64,000 bases of DNA from assembly GCF_037963765.1 (NCBI RefSeq), contig NZ_CP150166.1, forward strand, positions 2,921,501-2,985,500, written 5' to 3'. A model generated the notes under the pieces. It ran no database searches, was not told the DNA's origin, and saw only the letters and a program-made list of their open reading frames with translations. Below are positions 52,508-61,382 of this stretch, in pieces; position 1 is the first letter of the stretch; every line of letters starts with the position of its first letter. The position numbers were made by a program, and so were the translations under genes. This DNA comes from Sporosarcina sp. FSL W8-0480. GTDB taxonomy: Bacteria > Bacillota > Bacilli > Bacillales_A > Planococcaceae.

Positions 52508-52538
52508 AGCGCCTGCCACCTATATAGGTGACAGGTGC
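52508..52538 (+). terminator. Hairpin after the pRiA4b-like gene
   Basis: GCGCCTGCCACCT pairs with AGGTGACAGGTGC with two mismatches. It lacks a good T run, so termination is uncertain. Repeat array F starts directly after it. Confidence 0.5.
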
Positions 52539-52541
52539 TTG

Positions 52542-53952
52542 TAACACAATGTAAATGCGGTGTATCACAACGTAAATGCGTCGTAACACAACGTAAACTC
52601 CGTATCACAACGTAAACGCGCCGTATCACAACGTAAACCCGACGTATCACAACATAAACTCCGTATCACAATGTAAATGCGCCGTATCACAACATAAACG
52701 CGTCGTATCACAACGTAAACGCGCTGTATCACAACGGAAACACCCCGTATCACAACGTAAACGCGTCGTATCACAACGTAAACGCGTCGTATCACAACGT
52801 AAACTCCGTATCACAACATAAACGCATCGTAACACAACATAAACTCCGTATCACAATGTAAACACCCCGTATCACAACGTAAACGTGTCGTATCACAACA
52901 TAAACTCCGTATCACAACGTAAACGTGTCGTATCACAACATAAACCCGCTGTATCACAACATTAACTCCGTATCACAACGTAAACACCCCGTATCACAAC
53001 GTAAACACCCCGTATCACAACGTAAACGCGCAGTATCACAATGTAAACACGTCATATCACAACATAAACTCCGTATCACAATGTAAACGCGTCGTATCAC
53101 AACGTAAACCCGACGTATCACAATGTAAATGCGTCGTATCACAACATTAACTCCGTATCACAACGTAAACCCTACGCATCACATCATAAACCCGCCGCAT
53201 CACAACATAAACCCGCCGCATCACAACGTAAACCCGACGTATCGCAACGTAAACGCGCAGTATCACAATGTAAACACGTCATATCACAACATAAACTCCG
53301 TATCACAATGTAAACGCGTCGTATCACAACGTAAACCCGACGTATCACAATGTAAATGCGTCGTATCACAACATTAACTCCGTATCACAACGTAAACACC
53401 CCGTATCACAACGTAAACGCGCAGTATCACAACATTAACTCCGTATCACAACATAAACTCCGTATCACAATGTAAACGCGTCGTATCACAACGTAAACGC
53501 GTCGTATCACAACGTAAACGCGTCGTATCACAACGTAAACGCGTCGTATCACAACGTAAACTCCGTATCACAACATAAACGCATCGTAACACAACATAAA
53601 CTCCGTATCACAATGTAAACACCCCGTATCACAACGTAAACGTGTCGTATCACAACATAAACCCGCTGTATCACAACATTAACTCCGTATCACAACGTAA
53701 ACACCCCGTATCACAACGTAAACGCGCAGTATCACAATGTAAACACGTCATATCACAACATAAACTCCGTATCACAATGTAAACGCGTCGTATCACAACG
53801 TAAACCCGACGTATCACAACGTAAACCCTACGCATCACATCATAAACCCGCCGCATCACAACATAAACCCGCCGCATCACATCATAAACCCGCCGCATCA
53901 CATCATAAACCCGCCGCATCACAACATAAACCCGCCGCATCACAACGTAAAC
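52542..53952 (+). repeat. Tandem array F: TATCACAACGTAAAC, about 1.4 kb
   Basis: Some 65-70 units of TATCACAACRTAAAC with short tails (GCGTCG, TCCG, ACCCCG, CCGACG), at 19 or 21 bp. Third-position drift (CAACGT, CAATGT, CAACAT) is common. Higher-order duplication is visible: a block of about 100-140 bp beginning GCGCAGTATCACAATGTAAA recurs near 53025, 53254 and 53721, and the ACGCATCACATCATAAACCC block recurs at about 53171 and 53828. No Shine-Dalgarno-linked ORF exists in it. Confidence 0.92.
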
Positions 53953-54117
53953 GCTTGGTGTCACAGCATTATTCTACAATTAACACTAACGTCTGACATA
54001 AACTATCAAAATACTTGCCCAACTCTAACTTAACTGATAGTCTATTATTAATTATCGAAAAACTAAACCCGAGAGGAATGAATAGCCATACACGAAAACC
54101 GTAAACCTCCGTTTGAA

Positions 54118-55098
54118 TTGTTTCAACTCGAACGACTGTTGGACAGGTTACCAATCAACCATCCGAAATATGAATCCATCAGCAAGAAATATCACCAAGC
54201 GAAGGCCGGGTATGCCGGCGAATTGTACGTAGATCGCGTGTTAAACGAAGTCTCCTATCCCCAAGGAGTCAACGTTCTAAAGGATGTTTCTTTAGAGATA
54301 AATCCCCATTTCCGTATACAGATAGACACCTTGATCATATCTCCCAATTTGATTTTCCTATTAGAGATTAAAAATTATGTCGGAACTGTACATTTTGACG
54401 AGGATACCGGCAAAACTACTAAAGTTTCATCTCATGGCCGTGTAGATAAGTACGATTGTATCATTCACCAAATTGACCGCGCGACGAATGGTTTGCTGGA
54501 ATGGCTTCGAAAGAGGAACATTAACATTCCCATTGAAGCGATTTTAGTCATGTCCAATACCCAAACTGATATTCCTGTTTTTCCGGAAAATGTCACTCTT
54601 AAGTACGCGAAACAGCTACCGAGATACATCCGAAATTTATTACCTCCAAGGGACCAACAGGACGAAAATCAAGTACGATCCATAGTGAATCAAATTAACA
54701 GTCAACGCATAAATTGGCCATCTATGCCTGCTTGCCATCGATATGCAATTGATCCCAATGACTTAAAAAGAGGGGTACATTGCACAACTTGCAATATTGC
54801 AATGGCACGTAAGCGTGGCCATTCCTGGGTATGCATGACGTGTAGAAAAAAAGATTCCAATGCTTTATGGAAATCAATCGAGGATTGGTTTATTTTAATA
54901 GAACCGAAAATAACTAATAAACAACTCAGGCTGTTTCTTGAATTAGCTTCTAATTCCTCCGCAAGTGTTATTTTCAGGGATTTAAAATTGCAAAGAAACG
55001 GAGTTCCTCCACATACTTTTTATACAATGGGTAACAGACAATTAGATTTGATGAAATCTGCCAACCATTTACATGATCTAAATAGTTTTGTCAGATGA
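54118..55098 (+). CDS. NERD-domain protein with zinc-ribbon-like C-terminal region (probable 5-prime frameshift)
   Basis: 326 residues from TTG 54118, but homology should extend upstream: family members start with about 20 residues ending in L-x-x-LLxRLPxxHPK. The NERD nuclease-related domain (about 30-140) has KAGYAGELYVDRVL, the D-x-n-E-I-K-N core (QIDTLIISPNLIFLLEIKNYVG) and the following GRVDKYDCIIHQ. A CxxC…CxxC region (CTTCNIA…CMTCRK, about 222-245) and a C-terminal helical domain follow. An ATG at 54078 with GAGAGG just upstream reads into a stop after eight codons; removing one A of the run at 54094-54097 would fuse it in frame. Confidence 0.78.
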   Translation: MFQLERLLDRLPINHPKYESISKKYHQAKAGYAGELYVDRVLNEVSYPQGVNVLKDVSLEINPHFRIQIDTLIISPNLIFLLEIKNYVGTVHFDEDTGKTTKVSSHGRVDKYDCIIHQIDRATNGLLEWLRKRNINIPIEAILVMSNTQTDIPVFPENVTLKYAKQLPRYIRNLLPPRDQQDENQVRSIVNQINSQRINWPSMPACHRYAIDPNDLKRGVHCTTCNIAMARKRGHSWVCMTCRKKDSNALWKSIEDWFILIEPKITNKQLRLFLELASNSSASVIFRDLKLQRNGVPPHTFYTMGNRQLDLMKSANHLHDLNSFVR

Positions 55099-55180
55099 TA
55101 TTATAATCCCAACAATTCACACTCCATCACTAAATTTTCATAATTGCATAAAACTGCGGGGTTGATTTCCTAAAATCATG

Positions 55181-55208
55181 AAAAACCCCTTGCCATCCGG
55201 CAAGGGGG
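55181..55208 (-). terminator. Terminator of the SLH-PPC gene
   Basis: Minus strand CCCCTTGCC, loop GGAT, GGCAAGGGG, TTTTT. Confidence 0.9.
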
Positions 55209-55216
55209 TGTCCTAC

Positions 55217-56560
55217 TTACTTTTTCAATTGCTCCACTCTGTGTATGAATATCGCCATATCCCCACGTGTGATGGAGTTGCTTGTCCCAAATTGTGTTTC
55301 ATTTATTCCCTGAGTGATTTTGTACTTCACGAGTGCCTTTACTGCCGCACTGTGTTTTTCCGAGACATCTTTAAATTCAATTGCTGTATCGGCTCCGTCA
55401 AGCTTGTAAGCTCTTGAAAGAATCAAGGCCATTTCGCCTCGTGTCAATTCGTCATTGATACCGAATTCCGTTTTCGATACGCCTTCCATGATACCTTTTT
55501 CAACAAGTATATTTACCGCGTTCGCTGCACGTGCCGGTACGTCTTTAAAGCCTGCATCTTTTACAAATGTCGTGTCTAAATTTAATGCTTTTACGACCAG
55601 GACTGCCGCATCCACTCGTTTAATTTTTGCATAGACCCCAAATTCAGTTTTGGAAAATCCTTGTGTAATTTTATTCGCCACAAGATAGTCGACTGCTGCT
55701 TTGTATCGATCCGCGACATCTAAAAATGCAGAAGGCTGTGTCGGCCCAACATTTTCATTTGGTTTAGGCTCATTATCAACAGTTCCAAACAATGCTTGGA
55801 GTGTATAAACTCCCGTGCTATCGCTATATCGAACCTGTTCTACTCCGATAAAATACGTTCCTTTTTCCAAGTTAGCAAGCTGACTCAGTTTCGCAGGTTC
55901 AGCATTCTTGCTGCCTTTAACCTGCTCACTGAACAATGCTTTTCCATTACTATCGAGCAACGAAATATTCACTTCATCTAAATATGAACTAAAATTCAAC
56001 TTCAGCTTACCTGCAGTTTTCAATTCAACCTTGAAGAAGTCTGCAGTATCATTCAAGCTAATGAACCCGCGAAGCGGCTCAACATCTAATTTTAGATCCT
56101 TTGCAAGTTCAATTGCATTATTCGGTTCAAGTTCCTGATTTTTCGCAGGGGTAAACTTATTCGTCACCGTAAAAATACCGGATTCTTTTTTGATATATGC
56201 ACCGTCACTAATTTTTAAAAGATAGGTTCCCTTCTCCAAATCGAGCGACCTGATCCAATTGGAAGCTTCAAGCATCGTTCCATCATACGATTTGTCTTGA
56301 TAAATCACATTTCCTAACATATCTTCAAGCGTAATTAACGTTGTACCAATACGCGAGTCAACGCTTAGTGTCAATGTCCCGGACTCCTCTAAAGGAAGCA
56401 AATAAGTACTCTCTTTACCACCAGGAACAATTTTCCCCGTTTCCGCGCTATTAGGGAGAAAAACAACTTGCTCATTCGCTTTTGCAATTTGGTTGGTCAA
56501 AAATGTCAGTATTAATACCGTCATTAAAAGCATCATCTTACGCAGAATTCTATTTTTCAT
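55217..56560 (-). CDS. SLH-anchored surface protein with two pre-peptidase C-like domains
   Basis: 447 residues. Signal peptide (about 1-28). Two beta-sandwich repeats of the PPC type (about 35-135 and 150-260) each end with LEKGTYLLKI or LEKGTYFIGVEQ, and the second starts after ELEPNNAIELAKDL, a standard PPC opening. Three SLH repeats (about 278-445: FLDVADRYKAAVDYLVANKIT, FKDVPARAANAVNILVEKGIM, FKDVSEKHSAAVKALVKYKIT). No enzymatic domain, so probably a structural or adhesive S-layer protein. AGAGGAGAAG precedes the ATG. Confidence 0.88.
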   Translation of the reverse strand: MKNRILRKMMLLMTVLILTFLTNQIAKANEQVVFLPNSAETGKIVPGGKESTYLLPLEESGTLTLSVDSRIGTTLITLEDMLGNVIYQDKSYDGTMLEASNWIRSLDLEKGTYLLKISDGAYIKKESGIFTVTNKFTPAKNQELEPNNAIELAKDLKLDVEPLRGFISLNDTADFFKVELKTAGKLKLNFSSYLDEVNISLLDSNGKALFSEQVKGSKNAEPAKLSQLANLEKGTYFIGVEQVRYSDSTGVYTLQALFGTVDNEPKPNENVGPTQPSAFLDVADRYKAAVDYLVANKITQGFSKTEFGVYAKIKRVDAAVLVVKALNLDTTFVKDAGFKDVPARAANAVNILVEKGIMEGVSKTEFGINDELTRGEMALILSRAYKLDGADTAIEFKDVSEKHSAAVKALVKYKITQGINETQFGTSNSITRGDMAIFIHRVEQLKK

Positions 56561-56660
56561 CTCTTCTCCTCTTTCTATTTAGTTATCTATTAATATAGTA
56601 TACCATCAAATAGTGTCGGAAATAGTAGAATTTTGAATGAAAAGGATACACACTCCCAAT

Positions 56661-56687
56661 AAAAAACCCCTTCATTTGCAGAAGGAG
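56661..56687 (-). terminator. Terminator of the second VanZ-like gene
   Basis: Minus strand CTCCTTC, loop TGCAAAT, GAAGGGG, TTTTTT. Confidence 0.75.
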
Positions 56688-56742
56688 TATCCATTTCACA
56701 TTATCCACCATGAAGTAGTGGGTTTTCTACTCAATAAAACAA

Positions 56743-57171
56743 TTACGCTTCACTCTGCCTACTAATAATTAAGCCCCGTAATAAATAATGACATACCATA
56801 TAACTGACAAAAATCCCGACAAAATCTATGCCGATATCATATAACCTTCCATTCCTACCGAAAAACAATTGCACGATTTCCGTAATCAATGCAAAAAGCA
56901 TACATATGATCAAGGCATTCTTTTCTTTTCGGATTGATCCTAAAAATAGTACATACATGATTCCGAAAGCAGTCATATGACCGAATTTCTGTTTCCAAAA
57001 GAACCTGCTCGTCCAATTAAAATCGGTCGTGATGAACAAGTCAGCGAAAGTCGGGTCAAGTTTTGGAGTGAAGTGAATAACTTGATCATACAAAAAAGCA
57101 TGTGCGCTATATGTACAGCCTGCGACTAATATGAAAAATACCCAGATCAGTGTAAGAGTCCGTGTGAACAC
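56743..57171 (-). CDS. VanZ-like family membrane protein
   Basis: 142 residues with about four membrane helices. VanZ-like marks: QKFGHMTAFGIMYVLFLG, then ITEIVQLFFGRNGRLYDIGIDFVGIFVSY. GTG start with AAGGTAGGT upstream. Shorter and only distantly like the gene at 265. Function not known. Confidence 0.75.
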   Translation of the reverse strand: MFTRTLTLIWVFFILVAGCTYSAHAFLYDQVIHFTPKLDPTFADLFITTDFNWTSRFFWKQKFGHMTAFGIMYVLFLGSIRKEKNALIICMLFALITEIVQLFFGRNGRLYDIGIDFVGIFVSYMVCHYLLRGLIISRQSEA

Positions 57172-57308
57172 GAAAAGTACCTACCTTTCAAAAATTACGT
57201 CGAAAACAGCATTGACCTATATTACATAAATATACTTAATTACTCCTACACGGGGATATTTAATGTGGTATATTATACCTTATGAATATATGAAAACAGG
57301 TGAAATTT

Positions 57309-57959
57309 TTGAGATACAATGGTCGGATCATTGCACTTAGCATCGTCGGTTTGTTTAACGTAATGCGTTATTTTTATTATCACCAGTATTTAGATGTTCC
57401 TTTTAAAGCGGATTTTTTTATTTTAACTTCATTTTTCTTAATCATAGCCTATTGGGGTGGTAAACAGTTTGATCGGGTGAAGTATTTCTCAGAAAAAGAT
57501 CCTTTAACGGATACATTCAATCGTCGGACAATCGAACGGTTTTTTCAAAAAACCACTAAAGTTTGTGATAAAAACGGTAAAAGTTTAGGAGTTATTTTAA
57601 TCGATATTAATGATTTTAAAGGTATCAATGATACATATGGTCACCATAAAGGCGATGAATTGTTGACCGAGATTGCTGCACGCTTGAAAAAATCGGTTGA
57701 GAAGAAGGATTTGGTCGCAAGATGGGGTGGTGATGAATTCCTAATTCTTGTACCAGATTGTACCGATCATTTTAGGGTGGAATATATTAATAATCTTCAC
57801 CAAGCTTTTGAGGAGAAATCTGACAGTTTTCCATCTATCAGTGCATCGATTGGCTTTTCAATCTATCCCGAAGACGGACTAAGTTTCCAAGGGTTAATAC
57901 AAAAAGCTGATGAGGCGATGTATAAGCATAAAAAAACACGGTGCACACAAGCGGGTTGA
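57309..57959 (+). CDS. Membrane-bound diguanylate cyclase (GGDEF)
   Basis: About 216 residues. Two N-terminal membrane helices (about 5-20 and 33-47) and a GGDEF domain starting at KDPLTDTFNRRTIERFF. The active motif WGGDEFLIL is intact, as is the metal/guanine segment LIDINDFKGINDTYGHHKGDELL. The inhibitory RxxD site before GGDEF reads EKKD, so product inhibition is probably lost. Makes cyclic di-GMP from two GTP at the membrane. The frame opens at GTG 57300; AGGTGA places the TTG at 57309 at a fair distance, and both remain possible. Followed 35 bases later by the SLH-DUF4855 gene, perhaps co-transcribed. Confidence 0.88.
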   Translation: MRYNGRIIALSIVGLFNVMRYFYYHQYLDVPFKADFFILTSFFLIIAYWGGKQFDRVKYFSEKDPLTDTFNRRTIERFFQKTTKVCDKNGKSLGVILIDINDFKGINDTYGHHKGDELLTEIAARLKKSVEKKDLVARWGGDEFLILVPDCTDHFRVEYINNLHQAFEEKSDSFPSISASIGFSIYPEDGLSFQGLIQKADEAMYKHKKTRCTQAG

Positions 57960-57994
57960 AATTATATAACATATGAACAAGAAAGGAAGAAACA

Positions 57995-59641
57995 ATGAAA
58001 TCACTAAAGTTTGTAACAGCATTCATACTCAGTTTCTTTTTATTGGCAAATACGGCAGCCGCACAAGGTTTTCAAGATGTCCCAACGGATCATTGGGCGC
58101 ATGATGAAATTCGTTTTTTGACGGACAAGCAGGTCATACGCGGATTTTCGGATGGTTCTTTCAAACCGCTTACTGTTTTAACGAGAAAAGACGCGGCTGT
58201 CATGCTTGTGCGTGCTCTTAAGCTGCCAACAATCCAACAACCTCAAGTAAAACCTACTGATTTGAAGCCGACTATGGGTGGATATTCAGAAATGATGATA
58301 GCTGCGAATAAAGGTTTCTTCACCGTTACAGGAAACCGTTTCAACCCGAATCAGCCACTCACTCGTGATGAGATGGCTAAGGCACTCGCCGTTGCATATG
58401 GCTACAACGGAAAAGGTACTTCTTCCTTTAAAGATGTGGCGAAGAGCAATCCGTATTACAAGTTTATCGATGGGATTGCGGAAAACGATATCACGACAGG
58501 ATATTCAGACGGTACATTCAAGCCGACTGTTGCTGTTAACCGCGCACAATTTTCTACATTCCTTAAACGCGTCTACGATAAACCACATGAATATAGTGTG
58601 AAAAAGGATGGACGCATATTAAAAACTTTCACGGATGAGACTGCTGCGATAACTTATGCAGTGAGCCAATCAGGTTCAACGGTTCATCCGGTCAGTAATT
58701 CACTCATGAGATATGAGCAAAAGCCCGCAAACTTAGGGGCTACAGGTATAAAAAATGGTGTCTTAATTTATAGCGGTTCAGAAAAAGCGGATTTCGACAA
58801 AGCGTTCTTCGCTCCTTACCTTGCCAAAGCAAATTCTACCTTTTTCGACACTTTCGTCGTTTTAGGTAGGCAATATCCAAATGGAGAATTTCAAGAAACC
58901 CCTAAAAACCTGGCGAATTACAGTGACTGGAAATGGTTTGCAGATAAGCTTTTCTCACCTTCTGGCCCATTACAGCCGCTGAATGGAGCTGCCGTGGAAG
59001 CAAATAGAAAGGCAAAAGTCTATATCGGAATTCCCTATCCGAAACGCAACGGGAACTTGATTGACCTTAACGGTAAAAAGTTGCCCAATACTCTTGCCGC
59101 TCGCAAGCAGATGGTGAACTGGTACATTTCAACAGTCGAGCAGCAATGGAAACGCTCAGGATTCACCAACTTAACATTTGCAGGCTATTACTGGGTAAAT
59201 GAAACGGTCATTCATGCGGAAGATGAACTGTTAGTTACGGATACGGCAGCAGCAATCCATAAACTGAATAAGAAATTCATATATGCGCCGCATGCTCGTA
59301 CGACTAATTTCGATAACTGGAAATACTATGGTTTCGACGGGGCTTATTTGCAGCCGAACACATTCCGACTAAACCTTGGTGATCCTAAAGCAAGGCTGCA
59401 CAAGGCTTTTCTCGAAGCGCAAATCAAAGGGAGCAGCATCACATTGGAAATCGACACCTATTCCCCACACCAAATGGCGGCTGGTCTACCAAACTTCGAA
59501 ACATATTTGGAGTTTGCAAAACTCTATGATTTACAAGGCTTCCTCCTTTACCAAGGAACGGAAATGGTTTATCGGATGGGCACAATGAAAGGTGATGCTT
59601 ATCAAAAAGCTTATGAGGGATTGTGGGATTTCATGAAGTAA
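57995..59641 (+). CDS. SLH-anchored DUF4855 protein
   Basis: 548 residues. AAAGGAAG precedes the ATG. Signal peptide (about 1-23) then three SLH repeats (about 25-190: FQDVPTDHWAHDEIRFLTDKQVIRGFSDGSF, and so on). The rest matches the DUF4855 pattern, a TIM-barrel-like domain related to glycoside hydrolases: GVLIYSGSEKADFDKAFF, FFDTFVVLGRQYPNG, KVYIGIPYPKRN, LTFAGYYWVNETVI, KKFIYAPHA, KYYGFDGAYLQPN. A polysaccharide-active surface protein is likely but unproven. Sits directly behind a diguanylate cyclase. Confidence 0.87.
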   Translation: MKSLKFVTAFILSFFLLANTAAAQGFQDVPTDHWAHDEIRFLTDKQVIRGFSDGSFKPLTVLTRKDAAVMLVRALKLPTIQQPQVKPTDLKPTMGGYSEMMIAANKGFFTVTGNRFNPNQPLTRDEMAKALAVAYGYNGKGTSSFKDVAKSNPYYKFIDGIAENDITTGYSDGTFKPTVAVNRAQFSTFLKRVYDKPHEYSVKKDGRILKTFTDETAAITYAVSQSGSTVHPVSNSLMRYEQKPANLGATGIKNGVLIYSGSEKADFDKAFFAPYLAKANSTFFDTFVVLGRQYPNGEFQETPKNLANYSDWKWFADKLFSPSGPLQPLNGAAVEANRKAKVYIGIPYPKRNGNLIDLNGKKLPNTLAARKQMVNWYISTVEQQWKRSGFTNLTFAGYYWVNETVIHAEDELLVTDTAAAIHKLNKKFIYAPHARTTNFDNWKYYGFDGAYLQPNTFRLNLGDPKARLHKAFLEAQIKGSSITLEIDTYSPHQMAAGLPNFETYLEFAKLYDLQGFLLYQGTEMVYRMGTMKGDAYQKAYEGLWDFMK

Positions 59642-59651
59642 AGATTCAATT

Positions 59652-59690
59652 GAAGTAGCCAATTTCCATTCGGAAACTTGGCTTCTTTTA
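59652..59690 (+). terminator. Terminator of the DUF4855 gene
   Basis: GAAGTAGCCAA pairs with TTGGCTTCTT (one bulge), with inner TCC/GGA; ends TTTTA. Confidence 0.75.
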
Positions 59691-59785
59691 TAATTTCGAC
59701 CGAACTTTCCCATAAATCGTTTCTATAGGATGAAGTGCGGCTGTTTGATATACTACATGTCAATGTAATGAAAGGAGTTTTGATT

Positions 59786-60502
59786 ATGCAAAATATATCT
59801 GGCAAAAATGCGATTATCACAGGAGCTGGGCGAGGAATCGGCCGTGCAACAGCAATAGCTTTCGCTAAGGAAGGCATAAACGTAGGACTAATCGGGAAAA
59901 CGGCTGCCAACCTTGAAAAGGTCGCTGAAGAACTTACTGAATATGGTGTGAAAGTTTCGTTTGCGGCTGCAGACGTGTCTGACAATGAATCCGTAATCGC
60001 TGCTGTCGAACAAGTAAAATCGGAATTAGGGCCAATTGATATTTTAATTAATAACGCCGGAATCGGTAAATTTGGCAAGTTCCTTGAACTCCCTCCTGAG
60101 GAATTCAAGCAAATAATCGATGTAAACCTGATGGGCATGTACTACGTCACACGCGCAGTGCTGCCAGAAATGATTGAACGACAAACAGGCGATATCATCA
60201 ATATCTCTTCAACCGCAGGACAAAAAGGCGCACCTGTAACAAGTGCATACAGTGCTTCGAAATTTGGTGTTTTAGGACTTACAGAATCACTTATGCTTGA
60301 AGTCAGAAAACACAACATCCGTGTGACTGCATTGACACCAAGTACAGTGGCAACCGACTTGGCGTTCGAAGAGAACCTCACTGATGGAAATCCTGAGAAA
60401 GTCATGCAACCGGAAGACCTTGCAGAAGTAATGGTCGCACAATTGAAGCTGCACCCACGGATCGTACTGAAGTCTGCTGGACTTTGGTCGACAAATCCTT
60501 AA
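59786..60502 (+). CDS. Short-chain dehydrogenase/reductase (FabG-like)
   Basis: 238 residues from the ATG at 59786 with AAAGGAG upstream; an earlier in-frame start at 59735 has none. Cofactor motif TGAGRGIG, then NNAGIG, the catalytic Ser in NISSTAG and YSASK (Tyr-x-x-x-Lys). [11 protein letters not shown] after the second strand lacks the acidic residue that favours NAD, so NADP is likelier. A 3-oxoacyl-ACP reductase-like enzyme; substrate not determinable. Single gene with terminator. Confidence 0.9.
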   Translation: MQNISGKNAIITGAGRGIGRATAIAFAKEGINVGLIGKTAANLEKVAEELTEYGVKVSFAAADVSDNESVIAAVEQVKSELGPIDILINNAGIGKFGKFLELPPEEFKQIIDVNLMGMYYVTRAVLPEMIERQTGDIINISSTAGQKGAPVTSAYSASKFGVLGLTESLMLEVRKHNIRVTALTPSTVATDLAFEENLTDGNPEKVMQPEDLAEVMVAQLKLHPRIVLKSAGLWSTNP

Positions 60503-60510
60503 TTTACTGG

Positions 60511-60537
60511 AAAAAGACCCTGAATGGGTCTTTTTTT
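60511..60537 (+). terminator. Terminator of the SDR gene
   Basis: AAAAAGACCC, loop TGAAT, GGGTCTTTTTTT. Confidence 0.9.
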
Positions 60538-60705
60538 GTTTGGCGCTGATTGAAACTTTAAGATCTCCCATGGAATGCGCATGACTTCCCGTAGACGTAA
60601 TCTAACCAATGAAACTTTTTAATGTTAATTGCACTATAAGTCCGAAAAGTATGTTCATCCTTCTTTCTCAATGTTAGAATAAAGAATGGAAAAGGGGGAT
60701 TGAAT

Positions 60706-61326
60706 TTGAAAAAACAACTAGTATTCATGGCTGCCCTGCTTGCTTTCGTGTTTATCCTCAGCGGCTGCTCATCGGATAATAAAACGGTAGATACAAAAAC
60801 GGCCGAAGCAATCGATGTATCCAAGTATTTTCCGCCTATTGGCATGAGCCGGGTGTATATCCAATATGATACCGAGGGGCAAACGGCGGAATTAGCCGAT
60901 TCAGTGAATTTGGCATCTAACTCGGACGGCTCAGAATCGATTTACATTCATGAACAAAGTGGAAGTAATACAAAGTCGATAAAGGAATATGAAGTTAGTT
61001 CTGAAGAAGTTAAGCTCATCTACATAATCAATAGTATGAAGAGTGAGGAAACAGCCGTTTTGGAAATTGCGAATCAACCGAAATGGGACAAGAACGATGT
61101 GCATCAATCTGTCGGTATGATGACAGCGACTAACCTTACAATGGAAGTTCCTGCAGGTAAATATAATGAAGTGATTGAAATCACAAGCATTATTCCTGGC
61201 GACAAAGAAGGAAAAACGATCAATTACTATGCCCCTGAAGTGGGTCTTATCAAGACAGTATTCAGTTTCAAAGACGGTGAGGAATTCACTTTCAATGAAC
61301 TGAAGTCAGCGGAGAAAGTGGATTAA
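60706..61326 (+). CDS. Hypothetical lipoprotein
   Basis: 206 residues from the TTG at 60706, 7-8 bases after GGGGGA; the TTG at 60700 is too close to that site. Lipobox FVFILSGC. The mature part is rich in beta strands (SRVYIQYDTEGQTAELADSV, VKLIYIINSMKSEETAVLEI, MEVPAGKYNEVIEITSI, INYYAPEVGLIKTVFSF). The last segment, an acidic beta-rich YYAPEVGLIK block, is common in bacillar lipoproteins of unknown role. No enzyme motif. Confidence 0.75.
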   Translation: MKKQLVFMAALLAFVFILSGCSSDNKTVDTKTAEAIDVSKYFPPIGMSRVYIQYDTEGQTAELADSVNLASNSDGSESIYIHEQSGSNTKSIKEYEVSSEEVKLIYIINSMKSEETAVLEIANQPKWDKNDVHQSVGMMTATNLTMEVPAGKYNEVIEITSIIPGDKEGKTINYYAPEVGLIKTVFSFKDGEEFTFNELKSAEKVD

Positions 61327-61331
61327 TCGAT

Positions 61332-61371
61332 AAAAAGAAGCCGATCGGTCATTGACCAGATCGGCTTCTTC
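61332..61371. terminator. Bidirectional terminator
   Basis: AAGAAGCCGAT pairs with ATCGGCTTCTT, T runs on both strands, between convergent genes. Confidence 0.85.
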
Positions 61372-61382
61372 ATTACAATGCA

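Noticed and set aside
52565-53964. Several ORFs with VYVVIRR / LRCDT repeats (also at 16618-17165 and 47392-47625)
   Set aside because: They are translations of the 21 bp repeat arrays in frames without stops; none has a ribosome binding site or a sensible start.
59611-60138. 175-residue minus-strand ORF opposite the SDR gene
   Set aside because: Antisense shadow of the SDR coding frame; lacks a ribosome site and protein-like composition.
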